A stretch of DNA of 37,484 nucleotides from contig CAJYHS010000072.1 of the NCBI GenBank assembly GCA_913774715.1, positions 1-37,484 on the forward strand, given 5' to 3'. Positions 1-7,844 of the stretch are shown here, in pieces. Under the pieces are notes generated by a model that saw only the letters and a program-made list of their open reading frames with translations, did not search any database and was not told where the DNA came from. A program made the position numbers and the translations under genes. Numbering within the stretch: position 1 is the stretch's first letter; each line of letters opens with the position of its first letter. The stretch is from an uncultured Siphonobacter sp. (GTDB taxonomy: Bacteria; Bacteroidota; Bacteroidia; Cytophagales; Spirosomataceae).

Positions 1-525
1 TAATAAACCCACCAGTGAGATAGAAATGACATTCCCGAAAAGTAACAAATCAAAAAGGTTTCGCTGACGATTGTGACCATCCTCGTCGTAAGCCGTTACC
101 ATCGCCACAAATTCCTTGCCGGTGGGGGAAGGCCAGGGGCCGGGATAAACCAGTGCTAGTCCGTCTTTAGGGTACGTATGATTCGGGCTTTTGTAACTAA
201 ACCGTACGACCCGTTCTTCCCGTACTCGTGTACGAAAAGCCTGATCGGCAAGAAAATCGTTGGTTTCTTCACTGGCAAAAATCAGGCTATCCGTTGGGGA
301 ATAAATAAAGACCACCTGTTCGGGTAAAGAAGTAGTCAGCTTTCCCACCACGGTATTGTCTTTGGTGAGTAATTGTTCAGTTACGCGGGCCTTGCGTTCC
401 AGCCAGCCGTCCATGGCCCGTTGGCGTAAGGAAGAGTAGCTCAGGTATACGTATACTGAAAACAGCAGCAGACAACCCGCCACGAGGGAAGAAAACCAGA
501 AGATGATTTTATACCTAATCTGCAT
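1..525 (-). CDS. Sensor histidine kinase, N-terminal part (cut by window edge)
   Basis: The minus-strand frame from an ATG at 525 down to base 1 is open for 175 codons and leaves the window, so only the sensor portion is seen. It starts MQIRYKIIFWFSSLVAGCLL: a first membrane segment at about residues 7-29, then a roughly 130-residue periplasmic region, then a second hydrophobic segment beginning near residue 160 (LLLFGNVISISLVGLL). This is the usual layout of a class I sensor kinase; HAMP, DHp and ATPase domains would lie outside the window. The start codon lies two bases after the stop of the OmpR-type regulator upstream, so the two are almost certainly co-transcribed as a two-component system. 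Kinase identity is inferred from topology and from this partner; no catalytic motif is visible. Confidence 0.82.
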   Translation of the reverse strand, partial: MQIRYKIIFWFSSLVAGCLLLFSVYVYLSYSSLRQRAMDGWLERKARVTEQLLTKDNTVVGKLTTSLPEQVVFIYSPTDSLIFASEETNDFLADQAFRTRVREERVVRFSYKSPNHTYPKDGLALVYPGPWPSPTGKEFVAMVTAYDEDGHNRQRNLFDLLLFGNVISISLVGLL

Positions 526-527
526 AC

Positions 528-1202
528 TTAGCTCCGTAAAACGTACCCCATGCCTACAACGGTATGTAATAGCTTCTGATCGAAATCTTTATCTATTTTT
601 TTTCGTAAGTAATTGATATACACATCGATAATGTTCGTATTTGTATCGAAGTGTACATCCCATACTCTTTCGGCAATGTCAATCCGGCTGACAATCCGGC
701 CCTTGTTGATCATCAGGTATTCCAACAGGGCATATTCACGGGCGGTAAGGTCGATGGCTTTTCCCGCACGAGAAAGTGTACGTGCTTCGGTATTAAGCTC
801 CAGATCAGCTACTTTTAATAATTGCTTTCCCTGATTAAAGGAAGTATTCCGGCGGGACAAGGCTCTTATTCGAAGGATTAATTCCCTGAAAACAAAGGGC
901 TTCACCAGGTAGTCATCCGCTCCCGAGCCAAAACCACTTTCTTTGTCCGACAGGCTATCAAGGGCCGTTAATAACAATACGGGCTGCCGGGGAGAATTCT
1001 TTTTTATATGCTGGCATAAATCAAAACCATTGATATAAGGAAGATTGACGTCAAGAATAATGACATCATATTCATTCTGATCGGCGAGTCGCTGTCCGAT
1101 CAGTCCATCATACGCGACCTCCAGAGCATACCCCTCACTTTCAATGCCTTTTCGTATAAAAGAAGCTAAGCTGACTTCGTCTTCGACCAGTAATAATTTC
1201 AT
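528..1202 (-). CDS. OmpR/PhoB-family response regulator
   Basis: A 224-residue two-domain regulator. The receiver domain (about 1-115) has the acidic pair E7/D8, the phosphoacceptor D51 (VIILDVNLP), T79 and K101 (LVKPF). The C-terminal winged helix (about 128-224) carries the trans_reg_C pattern, with LTAREYALLEYL and the terminal hairpin VGMGYVLRS. Phosphorylated members bind DNA as dimers and activate transcription. The gene is followed after two bases by the partner kinase and preceded, nine bases upstream, by the stop of the MOSC-domain gene, so all three probably form one transcript. The stimulus is unknown; the sensor region gives no recognisable ligand domain. Confidence 0.95.
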   Translation of the reverse strand: MKLLLVEDEVSLASFIRKGIESEGYALEVAYDGLIGQRLADQNEYDVIILDVNLPYINGFDLCQHIKKNSPRQPVLLLTALDSLSDKESGFGSGADDYLVKPFVFRELILRIRALSRRNTSFNQGKQLLKVADLELNTEARTLSRAGKAIDLTAREYALLEYLMINKGRIVSRIDIAERVWDVHFDTNTNIIDVYINYLRKKIDKDFDQKLLHTVVGMGYVLRS

Positions 1203-1211
1203 AGTTAGGGC

Positions 1212-2066
1212 TTAAGAATTTTCTAACGATAGGGAAGCCTCTTTTACTTGAACGACCTCAATATAATCCCCCACCTTGATACGTTCAGTCAGGCTACCGG
1301 GCAGTAGGTTTTGTCCAAAGAGAATCTTATTATTCCAGTTCCGGTATTTACTCAGCGTTTTTAAGGGTTCTTTTCCTTTTACCGACGTTACCTGATCAAT
1401 TGTAGTCAGGACGCAACGAGCACAGGGTTTTACCCCAAAAAAATCCTGCGAGCCCACTGTGAAAGCGGCCCAGGTATCTTCCTCGTAGGGCTTCCCACCC
1501 GTAAAAACTAAATTGGGACGAAAACGATTCATGGGAACGGGCGATTCCAGACGGGCATTCAAATCATTCAACGATTCCTGACCGATTAGCAGAAAAGGAT
1601 AGCCATCTGAAAAACTGGTAATCTCTTCGTGATGAGCATAGCGTGGATCTACTTTTCGCTGGGTACTTTCGGGTTGAAAAACCAGTCGGCAGGGTTGTTC
1701 CAGGGCCTCACTAAACCAGCGATCTGCCTCGATAGAAACCCTCACTGCTTCCATGTGATCATCCCAAACCTGAACTGTTAATAGCTCGGAGCTGTTTTGC
1801 TCAAAAGGAATGGACAACAAAGGCATTTCTTTCTGACGGTGAGAAACCACTAGCGAATCACTTTCGATGGCTACGTCAAGTAATGCCAGAACAGGTAAAG
1901 TCCGTTGAGTCATAAACTTTCCATTCGCGTCAATTAACATCCACCGGCGGTCGTATTTCAAGCCACGAGCAGTTAATTCCGTTTCGGTCAAGGCAATGCC
2001 TGCCAGTGATTTGATCGGATAGATCCAGATTTCTGATAAAGTCAGGGGGACAATTCTTTCTTCCAT
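1212..2066 (-). CDS. MOSC-domain protein (YcbX-like, MOSC_N plus MOSC)
   Basis: A 284-residue protein with an N-terminal MOSC_N beta-barrel (SEIWIYPIKSLAGI, residues 11-24) and a MOSC domain (about 150-275) with the cysteine motif KPCARC (213-218); one of these cysteines would bind molybdenum cofactor sulfur in YcbX/mARC-type proteins. Such proteins reduce N-hydroxylated compounds or transfer sulfur to Moco; YcbX members usually also carry a C-terminal ferredoxin, which is absent here. The frame stays open upstream to 2198, but the extra 44 residues lie over the regulatory region shared with the divergent MarR gene and do not resemble the family, so ATG 2066 is preferred. It ends nine bases before the response regulator start. 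Role beyond the family level is not clear. Confidence 0.88.
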   Translation of the reverse strand: MEERIVPLTLSEIWIYPIKSLAGIALTETELTARGLKYDRRWMLIDANGKFMTQRTLPVLALLDVAIESDSLVVSHRQKEMPLLSIPFEQNSSELLTVQVWDDHMEAVRVSIEADRWFSEALEQPCRLVFQPESTQRKVDPRYAHHEEITSFSDGYPFLLIGQESLNDLNARLESPVPMNRFRPNLVFTGGKPYEEDTWAAFTVGSQDFFGVKPCARCVLTTIDQVTSVKGKEPLKTLSKYRNWNNKILFGQNLLPGSLTERIKVGDYIEVVQVKEASLSLENS

Positions 2067-2281
2067 ACACAAAACTAAAATTTTATTGGAATGAAGATTT
2101 AATGAATGCCGCAGGATTACGAGAAAACTTGAAACGTTTAAACGCGTTTTATTTGGGTAATAAACTGTATAACAGATATCTAAGAGGTCTGTTGTCAAAA
2201 AAAGGCTCTATCTTCGGCCAGTTACTGTAAAGTCTTTTTAAATGTTAAGGAACGTTAAAGTCGAAATAAAAGTTAATAAAT

Positions 2282-2293
2282 ATGTATATACAT
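2282..2293. promoter_or_regulatory. 12-bp perfect palindrome upstream of MarR gene, candidate operator
   Basis: The sequence atgtatatacat is a perfect inverted repeat located 15 bp upstream of a TATATTTG -7 element. MarR-type regulators bind AT-rich palindromes of this kind and often control their own gene, so this is a plausible autoregulatory site. The assignment rests only on symmetry and position; AT-rich palindromes also occur by chance. Confidence 0.4.
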
Positions 2294-2307
2294 TAAATGT
2301 AGTTGAA

Positions 2308-2315
2308 TATATTTG
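2308..2315 (+). promoter_or_regulatory. -7 promoter element of marR-yceI unit
   Basis: TATATTTG matches the Bacteroidota TAnnTTTG -7 consensus exactly. Transcription would start near 2322, about 14 bases before ATG 2336. A TTG start codon at 2303 would lie upstream of this element, which supports the ATG as the true start. No good -33 TTG is visible at the usual distance. Confidence 0.5.
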
Positions 2316-2335
2316 CAACGCATTCCAGCAACGCC

Positions 2336-2851
2336 ATGTCAATTGAAACGGAAATAAAACAACGAGCCGCCTTTACCAGCCCTTTTCATAAGGTAATGGT
2401 AAATCTGATTTATACGAACAACTGGATTACTTCGAGAAACTCAGAAGATTTGAAACCGTTTGGATTAACCATTCAACAGTTTAACGTATTACGCATTCTC
2501 CGAGGACAACATCCGAATGCCATTACTGTAAACGCCATCATTGACCGAATGCTTGATAAAATGTCGAATGCCAGTCGGTTAGTAGATAAGCTATTGGCAA
2601 AAGGTTTAGTGAGTCGTCTGGTATGTCCGAATGATCGCCGTGCGGTAGATGTTCGGATCACTGACAAAGGTCTGGCTTTACTTAGTGAGATTGATAAGGG
2701 GATGTCGGGTTGGGAACGTGAAATTACGGGTCGACTGACGACCGAAGAAGCCGAAATGTTAAGCCATTTGCTGGATAAAATGCGTGGAAATGCCACCAGC
2801 ACCGATTGCGATGGAAATGAAGTAGTCCCTGAGCACGAGTCCGTTATTTAA
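2336..2851 (+). CDS. MarR-family transcriptional regulator
   Basis: A 171-residue winged-helix protein. The central part shows the MarR pattern: a helix-turn-helix with LTIQQFNVLRILRG, then IIDRMLDKMSNASRLVDKLL as recognition region, and the wing with RRAVDVRITDKGLALL. MarR proteins are dimeric repressors that usually release DNA on binding a small phenolic or oxidant ligand. ATG 2336 is preferred over the in-frame TTG at 2303, because the -7 element lies between them. The stop is 28 bases before the YceI gene, and the two are probably one transcript; this MarR-YceI pairing recurs in Bacteroidota. It probably represses itself and yceI; the ligand is unknown. Confidence 0.93.
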   Translation: MSIETEIKQRAAFTSPFHKVMVNLIYTNNWITSRNSEDLKPFGLTIQQFNVLRILRGQHPNAITVNAIIDRMLDKMSNASRLVDKLLAKGLVSRLVCPNDRRAVDVRITDKGLALLSEIDKGMSGWEREITGRLTTEEAEMLSHLLDKMRGNATSTDCDGNEVVPEHESVI

Positions 2852-2879
2852 ATTATTCTCCCAAATCAATTAATCAAAA

Positions 2880-3467
2880 ATGAAAACTGTTAAATTCTTT
2901 GCTGCCGCCCTTGCTGCGGGTATTCTATTTGTAAATGCTGCTAAAAAGCCTACGCCTGTTAAAGTAGATGCCGCTAAGTCTTCAGTAACCTGGTTAGGTA
3001 AGAAAGTAACCGGCGAACACACCGGAACAATCGCTCTGAAAGATGGCCAATTGCTGATGGATGGCGGTAAGCTGGTAGGTGGTAACTTCACGATGGACAT
3101 GACTACGCTGCAAGTTACGGACGTGAAAGACGAAAAAATGAATGCGAAACTGAAAGGTCACTTACAAAATGACGATTTCTTCAGCGTAGCAACGCACCCC
3201 ACTTCGACTTTAAAAATTACTAAAGTTACTCCTAAAGGTGGTAACAACTACGAAGTAACGGGTGATCTGAAGATCAAAGGAAAAACTAATCCTGTAACGT
3301 TCCCTGCAACGGTTGATTCTAAAACTGGTGTAGGTACGGCAAAAATCAAAATTGACCGTGCGAAATATGACATCCGTTACGGTTCAAAAAGTTTCTTCGA
3401 TAACCTCGGAGATAAAGCCATCAATGATGATTTCGAACTGGATGTGAACCTGGCTACTAAGAAATAA
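2880..3467 (+). CDS. Secreted YceI-family lipid-binding protein
   Basis: A 195-residue protein with a signal peptide (about 1-20, ending near FVNAA) and a YceI-type lipocalin-like beta barrel over residues 27-193. Typical features are SSVTWLGKKVTGEHTGTIAL early on, MDMTTL in the middle, HLQNDDFFSVATHPTSTL, and the C-terminal DDFELDVNL. Family members bind polyisoprenoid lipids such as ubiquinone or amides in the periplasm and are often induced by stress. It follows the MarR gene by 28 bases and is ended by a strong terminator hairpin, so the pair forms a two-gene unit. The start context is A-rich (aatcaaaaatg) without a Shine-Dalgarno sequence, as usual for Bacteroidota. Confidence 0.94.
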   Translation: MKTVKFFAAALAAGILFVNAAKKPTPVKVDAAKSSVTWLGKKVTGEHTGTIALKDGQLLMDGGKLVGGNFTMDMTTLQVTDVKDEKMNAKLKGHLQNDDFFSVATHPTSTLKITKVTPKGGNNYEVTGDLKIKGKTNPVTFPATVDSKTGVGTAKIKIDRAKYDIRYGSKSFFDNLGDKAINDDFELDVNLATKK

Positions 3468-3486
3468 TTAATTTTGCTGATAAGTT

Positions 3487-3524
3487 AAAAATCCCCCGTG
3501 CTTCAGTTCACGGGGGATTTTTTA
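3487..3524 (+). terminator. Rho-independent terminator after yceI
   Basis: A perfect 10-bp stem, atcccccgtg (3491-3500) with cacgggggat (3509-3518), has an 8-base loop and a following T run (ttttttattt). The A tract before the stem lets it also work weakly in the other direction. Confidence 0.9.
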
Positions 3525-3649
3525 TTTGAGTTGGAATAACTTCAAGTATTAACAGATACGGATCTGGCGTACTTAATTCAAAGTTTTACAAGGAAACAGT
3601 CCAATAAAAAGGTGCTGATATGTATTTAACACCTTCTTATTGTAGCCAG

Positions 3650-4033
3650 CTAAACTTCATACAGTTCAATCGGTAAATCATCCGGGTCCGAGAAGAAGGT
3701 AAAGCGACGCTGGGTCCACTCATCCGTACGAATGGGTTCCGTCTCAACGCCCTGAGCGGTTAGCTGTGAAATGGCTGCTTCCAGATCCGTTACTGCAAAG
3801 GCCAAATGGCGTAAGCCCTGAGCCTCCGGACGGCTGGGCCGGGCTGGTGGATCAGGGAAAGAAAATAATTCAATCTGATACAGTCCATTGACGGCCAGAT
3901 CAAGTTTGTATGAATTACGTTCGGTACGATACACTTCCCGCACCACTTCCAGTCCTAAAATCTGGGTATAAAAATGTTTGGATCGTTCGTAATCTGAGCA
4001 GATGATGGCAATGTGGTGAATCGACTGTAACAT
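3650..4033 (-). CDS. VOC-family protein (YaeR/glyoxalase-like dioxygenase fold)
   Basis: A 127-residue single-chain vicinal-oxygen-chelate protein. Two beta-alpha-beta-beta-beta modules start at IHHIAII (5-11) and GLRHLAFAV (73-81). Metal ligands of the family are visible: H6 or H7, E55 (QIELF), H76 and E123 (PIELYEV). It resembles the SMU1112c/YaeR group, which is annotated as glyoxalase/dioxygenase-like but has no proven substrate. It is a single gene on the minus strand with no close partner; upstream lies the promoter of the divergent tRNA-Gln. Catalysis and substrate remain unassigned. Confidence 0.88.
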   Translation of the reverse strand: MLQSIHHIAIICSDYERSKHFYTQILGLEVVREVYRTERNSYKLDLAVNGLYQIELFSFPDPPARPSRPEAQGLRHLAFAVTDLEAAISQLTAQGVETEPIRTDEWTQRRFTFFSDPDDLPIELYEV

Positions 4034-4064
4034 ATGGGTAGAAAAAAAATCAGTCTATCTTTTA

Positions 4065-4093
4065 TTGTAGTGTAAAAACTCGACTTATATTTG
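4065..4093 (+). promoter_or_regulatory. Promoter of tRNA-Gln
   Basis: TTG at 4065-4067 and TATATTTG at 4086-4093 are separated by 18 bp and match the Bacteroidota -33/-7 promoter pattern. The tRNA begins 17 bases downstream of the -7 element, so the leader would be about ten bases. Confidence 0.7.
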
Positions 4094-4110
4094 CACCTCC
4101 AAAACGGAAA

Positions 4111-4181
4111 TGACCGATGGTGTAATGGTAACACAGGAGATTTTGGTTCTCTTATTCAGGGTTCGAATCCTTGTCGGTCAA
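4111..4181 (+). tRNA. tRNA-Gln (anticodon TTG)
   Basis: The cloverleaf folds by eye. The acceptor arm is TGACCGA (4111-4117) with TCGGTCA (4174-4180) and discriminator A 4181. The D stem is GTG/CAC, the anticodon stem GGAGA/TCTCT with loop TTTTGGT and anticodon TTG at 4143-4145, and the T arm CAGGG-TTCGAAT-CCTTG. It reads CAA/CAG glutamine codons. CCA is not encoded. It is a solitary tRNA with its own promoter and terminator. Confidence 0.96.
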
Positions 4182-4210
4182 CATTAACAAAACCCTCGGG
4201 TTGAGTTCTC

Positions 4211-4245
4211 AAGCGTTTGAATACACATTCAAACGCTTTTTTATT
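4211..4245 (+). terminator. Terminator after tRNA-Gln
   Basis: A perfect 12-bp stem, aagcgtttgaat (4211-4222) with attcaaacgctt (4227-4238), has loop acac and a T-rich tail (tttttatttta). It ends transcription of the tRNA just before the convergent ABC transporter gene stop at 4246. Confidence 0.88.
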
Positions 4246-5001
4246 TTACTTCTTCGATTGTTTCATTCGGCGAATCAGCTGACTCGAATACAGAAATTCT
4301 TCCAGTTCGGGCACGGTCGTATCCAGAATATTCTCGTTTGTACCCTCCCAAAGTTTCAGGCCTTTGTGAAGGAACATGATGTCTTCTCCAATGCCTAATA
4401 CCGAGTTCATGTCGTGGGTAATCACAATAGTCGTGATCTGGTATTCGTCCGTAATTTCCTGAATCAATTCATCAATTTTGACGCTCGTCAGGGGATCAAG
4501 ACCTGAGTTGGGTTCATCGCAAAAGAGGTATTTCGGATTCATCACGATGGCTCGTGCAATGCCCACCCGCTTTTTCATTCCGCCTGAAATCTCCGAAGGC
4601 ATTCGATTGGCGGCATTTTCCAGCTCAACCCGTTTCAAGCAGAATTGAGCCCGCTCGATTTTCTCTTCTTCCGACTGATCCGTCAGCATGTCCAGTGGAA
4701 ATTTTACATTTTCCAGAACGGTCTTCGAATCAAACAAAGCCCCACCTTGGAAAAGGACACCCATTTCCCGACGAATGTCGCGTTTGGTATCAGCATCACC
4801 CGACCAGAAGTCGCGGCCATTGTAAAGAACCTGGCCGCTTTCGGGCTTAATCAAACCTACAATGCACTTCAGTAATACGGATTTTCCCGTACCAGAACCG
4901 CCAATGATGAGGCTGGTATTACCCGGTTCAAATTTGCCTGAAATCCCATCCAGAACGACGCGACCGTTGAATTCTTTTCGTATATCTTTTATTTCAATCA
5001 T
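4246..5001 (-). CDS. mlaF: MlaF-like ABC transporter ATP-binding protein
   Basis: A 251-residue ATPase with all ABC motifs: Walker A GGSGTGKS (34-41), Q loop at FQGGALFD (85-91), signature SGGMKKR (139-145), Walker B YLFCDEPNSGLD (158-169) and H196 in the H loop. Similarity is highest to MlaF/Ttg2A, the ATPase of retrograde or anterograde phospholipid transporters across the envelope. The permease gene lies 80 bases upstream on the same strand, fitting an mlaE-mlaF unit. The substrate-binding MCE protein (MlaD) that normally completes the complex is not next to them in this window and is presumably elsewhere. Confidence 0.9.
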   Translation of the reverse strand: MIEIKDIRKEFNGRVVLDGISGKFEPGNTSLIIGGSGTGKSVLLKCIVGLIKPESGQVLYNGRDFWSGDADTKRDIRREMGVLFQGGALFDSKTVLENVKFPLDMLTDQSEEEKIERAQFCLKRVELENAANRMPSEISGGMKKRVGIARAIVMNPKYLFCDEPNSGLDPLTSVKIDELIQEITDEYQITTIVITHDMNSVLGIGEDIMFLHKGLKLWEGTNENILDTTVPELEEFLYSSQLIRRMKQSKK

Positions 5002-5081
5002 GGCTAAAATTTCTCTCGTCTTAACAATGCGGTCACCTTTTAGAGCTTATGGAATCAGATAAAAACTGATTTATTGATAAA

Positions 5082-5819
5082 TTAAAGTAGTAGCTGAGCC
5101 AGTAAATAATCGGCCACCAGTACGGCAATACAGCTATTGGTTACGGCTGTAGTACTGGCTTTCCCTACCTCCAAAGCTCCACCTTCGGTATAATAGCCTC
5201 TAAAAGCTGAAATCGAAGTAATTAGGAAAGCAAACACCACGGTTTTAATCAACGCAAAAGGTACATTGAAAGGAATAAAATCCGCCCGAATTCCGTATAC
5301 ATAATCTTCGGGAGTAATGGCACCCGTTAGCGTTCCTGCTACGTACCCTCCCCAAATGGATAAAAAACCAGCGATGGTAATAAGCATGGGAAAAACGAGA
5401 ACCGCGGCGACGATTTTAGGTAATACCAGATACGAAGCCGAGTTAAGTCCCATTACTTCCAGAGCGTCAATCTGTTCTGAAATCCGCATGGTTCCCAAGC
5501 CACTGGCGATGTTAGAACCTACTTTTCCCGCTAATACAATACAGGTAATGGTAGGAGCTAATTCGAGCAGAGTCATGTCCCGTACGATTAGCGAAATGAC
5601 ATAGTCGGGAATGAAGGGGCTGACGAGGTTATAGGCCGTCTGTACGCAGGTTACGGCTCCAATAAAGGTGGAAACGATGGAAACAATAAAAATAGAGTCA
5701 ATACCGATGGCAACGGCTTCTTCCAAAATCTGTTTGACGTATACGCCAATTTTCTCGCGGCGAGTAAACAACAGACTAATAAAGATAAAATAACGCCCGA
5801 CTCGGGTAAGTAGATCCAT
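5082..5819 (-). CDS. mlaE: MlaE-like ABC transporter permease
   Basis: A 245-residue integral membrane protein of the MlaE/DUF140 family. It has an N-terminal amphipathic helix followed by about five hydrophobic segments. Family landmarks are IVSTFIGAVTCVQTAYNLV, the ELAPTITCIVLAGKVGSNIA segment and LGTMRISEQIDALEVMG, which is highly conserved in MlaE and contacts the ATPase. It is the first gene of a two-gene unit with the MlaF-like ATPase. The probable role is moving phospholipids between inner and outer membrane leaflets. No upstream promoter could be assigned confidently in the 79 bases before it. Confidence 0.92.
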   Translation of the reverse strand: MDLLTRVGRYFIFISLLFTRREKIGVYVKQILEEAVAIGIDSIFIVSIVSTFIGAVTCVQTAYNLVSPFIPDYVISLIVRDMTLLELAPTITCIVLAGKVGSNIASGLGTMRISEQIDALEVMGLNSASYLVLPKIVAAVLVFPMLITIAGFLSIWGGYVAGTLTGAITPEDYVYGIRADFIPFNVPFALIKTVVFAFLITSISAFRGYYTEGGALEVGKASTTAVTNSCIAVLVADYLLAQLLL

Positions 5820-5898
5820 GGCTGAAACGTAGCTAAAGTAAAAAGTAAAATTAGAGAAGGTGCGAAAGTCCAGCCCTAATTTCAGGTTACAGAATTAA

Positions 5899-6645
5899 TT
5901 AAAAAAACAAACCAACCCCTATACGCGTACTGAATGTTCCGGCGGTTTGAGTAAATGCGGGCCGGGCCGTATTTAAACTTACAGGGCCGAGGGTAGCCTC
6001 AATGGGAATCTCATCAAAAACGGGACGCGAACGCAACCCGTCCACATCAACGAACAGCTTAACGGTTGGGGTTAGTTCATAATGAATACTACCACCTGCT
6101 CCGTACATCAGGGCCTGTGAGTGTACCTGAGGTGTCGTAACCCGCAAATCATACGTATTGTTGTCCAGGGGCAGAATGGCTCTTCCGTTTCCTTGAATAC
6201 TGGGAAAATTCACAAAAAGTAAGCCTCCGTTAAGTCGTAAATCAATCCGAAGCCGACAGCCTAACTCAAAAGTATAATAGGGAGAAAGATAAGCAGAGGC
6301 AAACCTGAAATTTTCTGCCGTAGCCCGTAGTTCACTGACCAGTGGAGCATACCCTGCCGGAAGGTACCTGTTTTTCAAATATTCGGTCATTTGTGTTTGT
6401 TTAACCGAATGCGTCCAATAGGTACCAGTCAGGGCAATGCCAAAGTGAGAAGAAAAATCATGACCGATGGTTAATCCATAGTTAGGACCAATATTAACCA
6501 GCTCGGCTAATTCCTGAGTATCGGAATCTTCAAACTTACCGTACGGAATACTCGGACCCACTCCAACCTTCACATAAAATGGAGTTTGAGCATGCAGAAA
6601 CGTACAGATGATGAAGAAACCCAGAAGCAGGGCGTATTTTCGCAT
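5899..6645 (-). CDS. Outer-membrane beta-barrel protein, unknown function
   Basis: A 248-residue protein with a signal peptide (MRKYALLLGFFIICTFLHAQ, cleavage after A19 or nearby). Alternating hydrophobic strands (FYVKVGVGPSIPYG, YGLTIGHDFSSHFGIALTG, YGAGGSIHYELTPTVKLFV) end in an aromatic-rich strand, STRIGVGLFF, with a terminal Phe, as outer-membrane barrels do. The pattern fits the OmpW/OMP_b-brl-like 8-strand proteins that are plentiful in Bacteroidota. Nothing in the neighbourhood indicates a substrate; it is a lone gene, 79 bases from the MlaE gene and divergent from the SDR gene. Confidence 0.75.
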   Translation of the reverse strand: MRKYALLLGFFIICTFLHAQTPFYVKVGVGPSIPYGKFEDSDTQELAELVNIGPNYGLTIGHDFSSHFGIALTGTYWTHSVKQTQMTEYLKNRYLPAGYAPLVSELRATAENFRFASAYLSPYYTFELGCRLRIDLRLNGGLLFVNFPSIQGNGRAILPLDNNTYDLRVTTPQVHSQALMYGAGGSIHYELTPTVKLFVDVDGLRSRPVFDEIPIEATLGPVSLNTARPAFTQTAGTFSTRIGVGLFF

Positions 6646-6752
6646 GGGAATAAAAATTTTTTACGAATTAAGCACCAGAACACCTGACTGTATGCCGTAA
6701 AGAAAGGGTTCTTTTTCCTTTTTTAGTATACAGAATAAATAATTCACTGATA

Positions 6753-7514
6753 ATGAGCGATTTGAAATCTGACAGCGGAATACATACTTCAGGAATAAGT
6801 CATTTCGGAAGACCGCTACTTGTAGTAACCGGGGGAACTAAGGGAATTGGCAGAGCCATCATTCGGCGGTTTATGAAAGATGGTTTTGACGCCATCACGG
6901 TAGCCCGGAATGCCGAAGACCTGGAGCAATTCAAAAAAGAAACCGAACAGGAGTTTGCCGGCAGTACTATGCATATATATACCGCAGATCTGGGCGAACG
7001 CTCGCAGGTAGAAGCGTTCGCTGAGTTCGTCAGAAGCCAGGACCGACCGCTGGAACTTCTGGTAAACAATACGGGACTTTTTTTACCCGGTGAAATTCAT
7101 AAAGAGGAAGAGGGCACTTTTGAATTTCTGATGAATGTTAACGTGGGTTCTGCGTATCATCTGACGCGGGCCTTATTGCCTTCCATGCTGGAGCGTCAGC
7201 GGGGCTACGTAGTAAATGTTTGCTCCACAGCCAGTATTACGGCCTACACCAACGGGGGCTCTTACTGTATATCCAAATTTGCCTTGTTGGGAATGACCAA
7301 GGTATTGCGGGAAGAACTGAAGACGAAAGGCATTAAAGTAACCGCCGTATTACCCGGAGCCGTTTATACGAATAGCTGGGCTGGAACGGATCTACCTGAA
7401 AGTCGGTTCATGCAACCCGAAGACGTAGCCGAGTTACTATGGACAAGTTACCACCTGTCACCTTCGGCGGTAGTAGAAGAAATTCTGATCCGACCGCAGC
7501 TTGGGGATATATAA
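6753..7514 (+). CDS. Short-chain dehydrogenase/reductase (SDR)
   Basis: A 253-residue classical SDR. The Rossmann nucleotide site TGGTKGIG is at 26-33, the NNTG structural motif at 105-108, an Asn of the catalytic tetrad near N130, S158 and the active-site pair Y171-x-x-x-K175. An Arg after beta-strand 2 (VAR, 50-52) suggests NADP(H) preference. Members reduce or oxidise small carbonyls or alcohols; the substrate cannot be read. The first 18 residues are an extension before the core fold. It is a single gene on the plus strand. Confidence 0.92.
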   Translation: MSDLKSDSGIHTSGISHFGRPLLVVTGGTKGIGRAIIRRFMKDGFDAITVARNAEDLEQFKKETEQEFAGSTMHIYTADLGERSQVEAFAEFVRSQDRPLELLVNNTGLFLPGEIHKEEEGTFEFLMNVNVGSAYHLTRALLPSMLERQRGYVVNVCSTASITAYTNGGSYCISKFALLGMTKVLREELKTKGIKVTAVLPGAVYTNSWAGTDLPESRFMQPEDVAELLWTSYHLSPSAVVEEILIRPQLGDI

Positions 7515-7844
7515 GAGGAGTTTAGGGTTAGTTATGTTTTGAGTTTAACCTATTACTCTCTCAGATTACAAATTTGGGCAGCAGGTTATTAGGAAAGCTG
7601 CTGAGGTTTTGAGTTGAAGCTCAGCATTGAACTGACTTTAGTAAAATTGGGTGCTGTTGACTTGAAACTCAAAACACTAAACCCAAAACAGATAACCCAA
7701 AAATTCTCTTTCGGAAAGGCCTGTTTTTAAAAAATTTTATTTTTAATGCATGTAAAGGCACTCAAAAGAGTAAATAAAGAAAGAGAACCCTTATTTTCGC
7801 CTCAGATTTCTGCAATTGTTTACCAAAACCTGTTACCAATTTTC
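7515..7844. other. Intergenic region with repeated GTTTTGAGTT words
   Basis: No gene is supported between the SDR and ROK genes. The word TGTTTTGAGTTT (7535-7546) recurs as GTTTTGAGTT near 7605 and in inverted form AAACTCAAAACA (7665-7676), so the outer copies form a 12-bp inverted repeat spaced by 118 bp. A weak -7-like TATTTTCG lies at 7792-7799, one base off consensus, and could drive the ROK kinase. Confidence 0.5.

Noticed and set aside
1212-2198. Longer MOSC protein starting at 2198
   Set aside because: The extra 44 residues lie over the divergent promoter region and do not resemble MOSC_N; ATG 2066 gives the family start.
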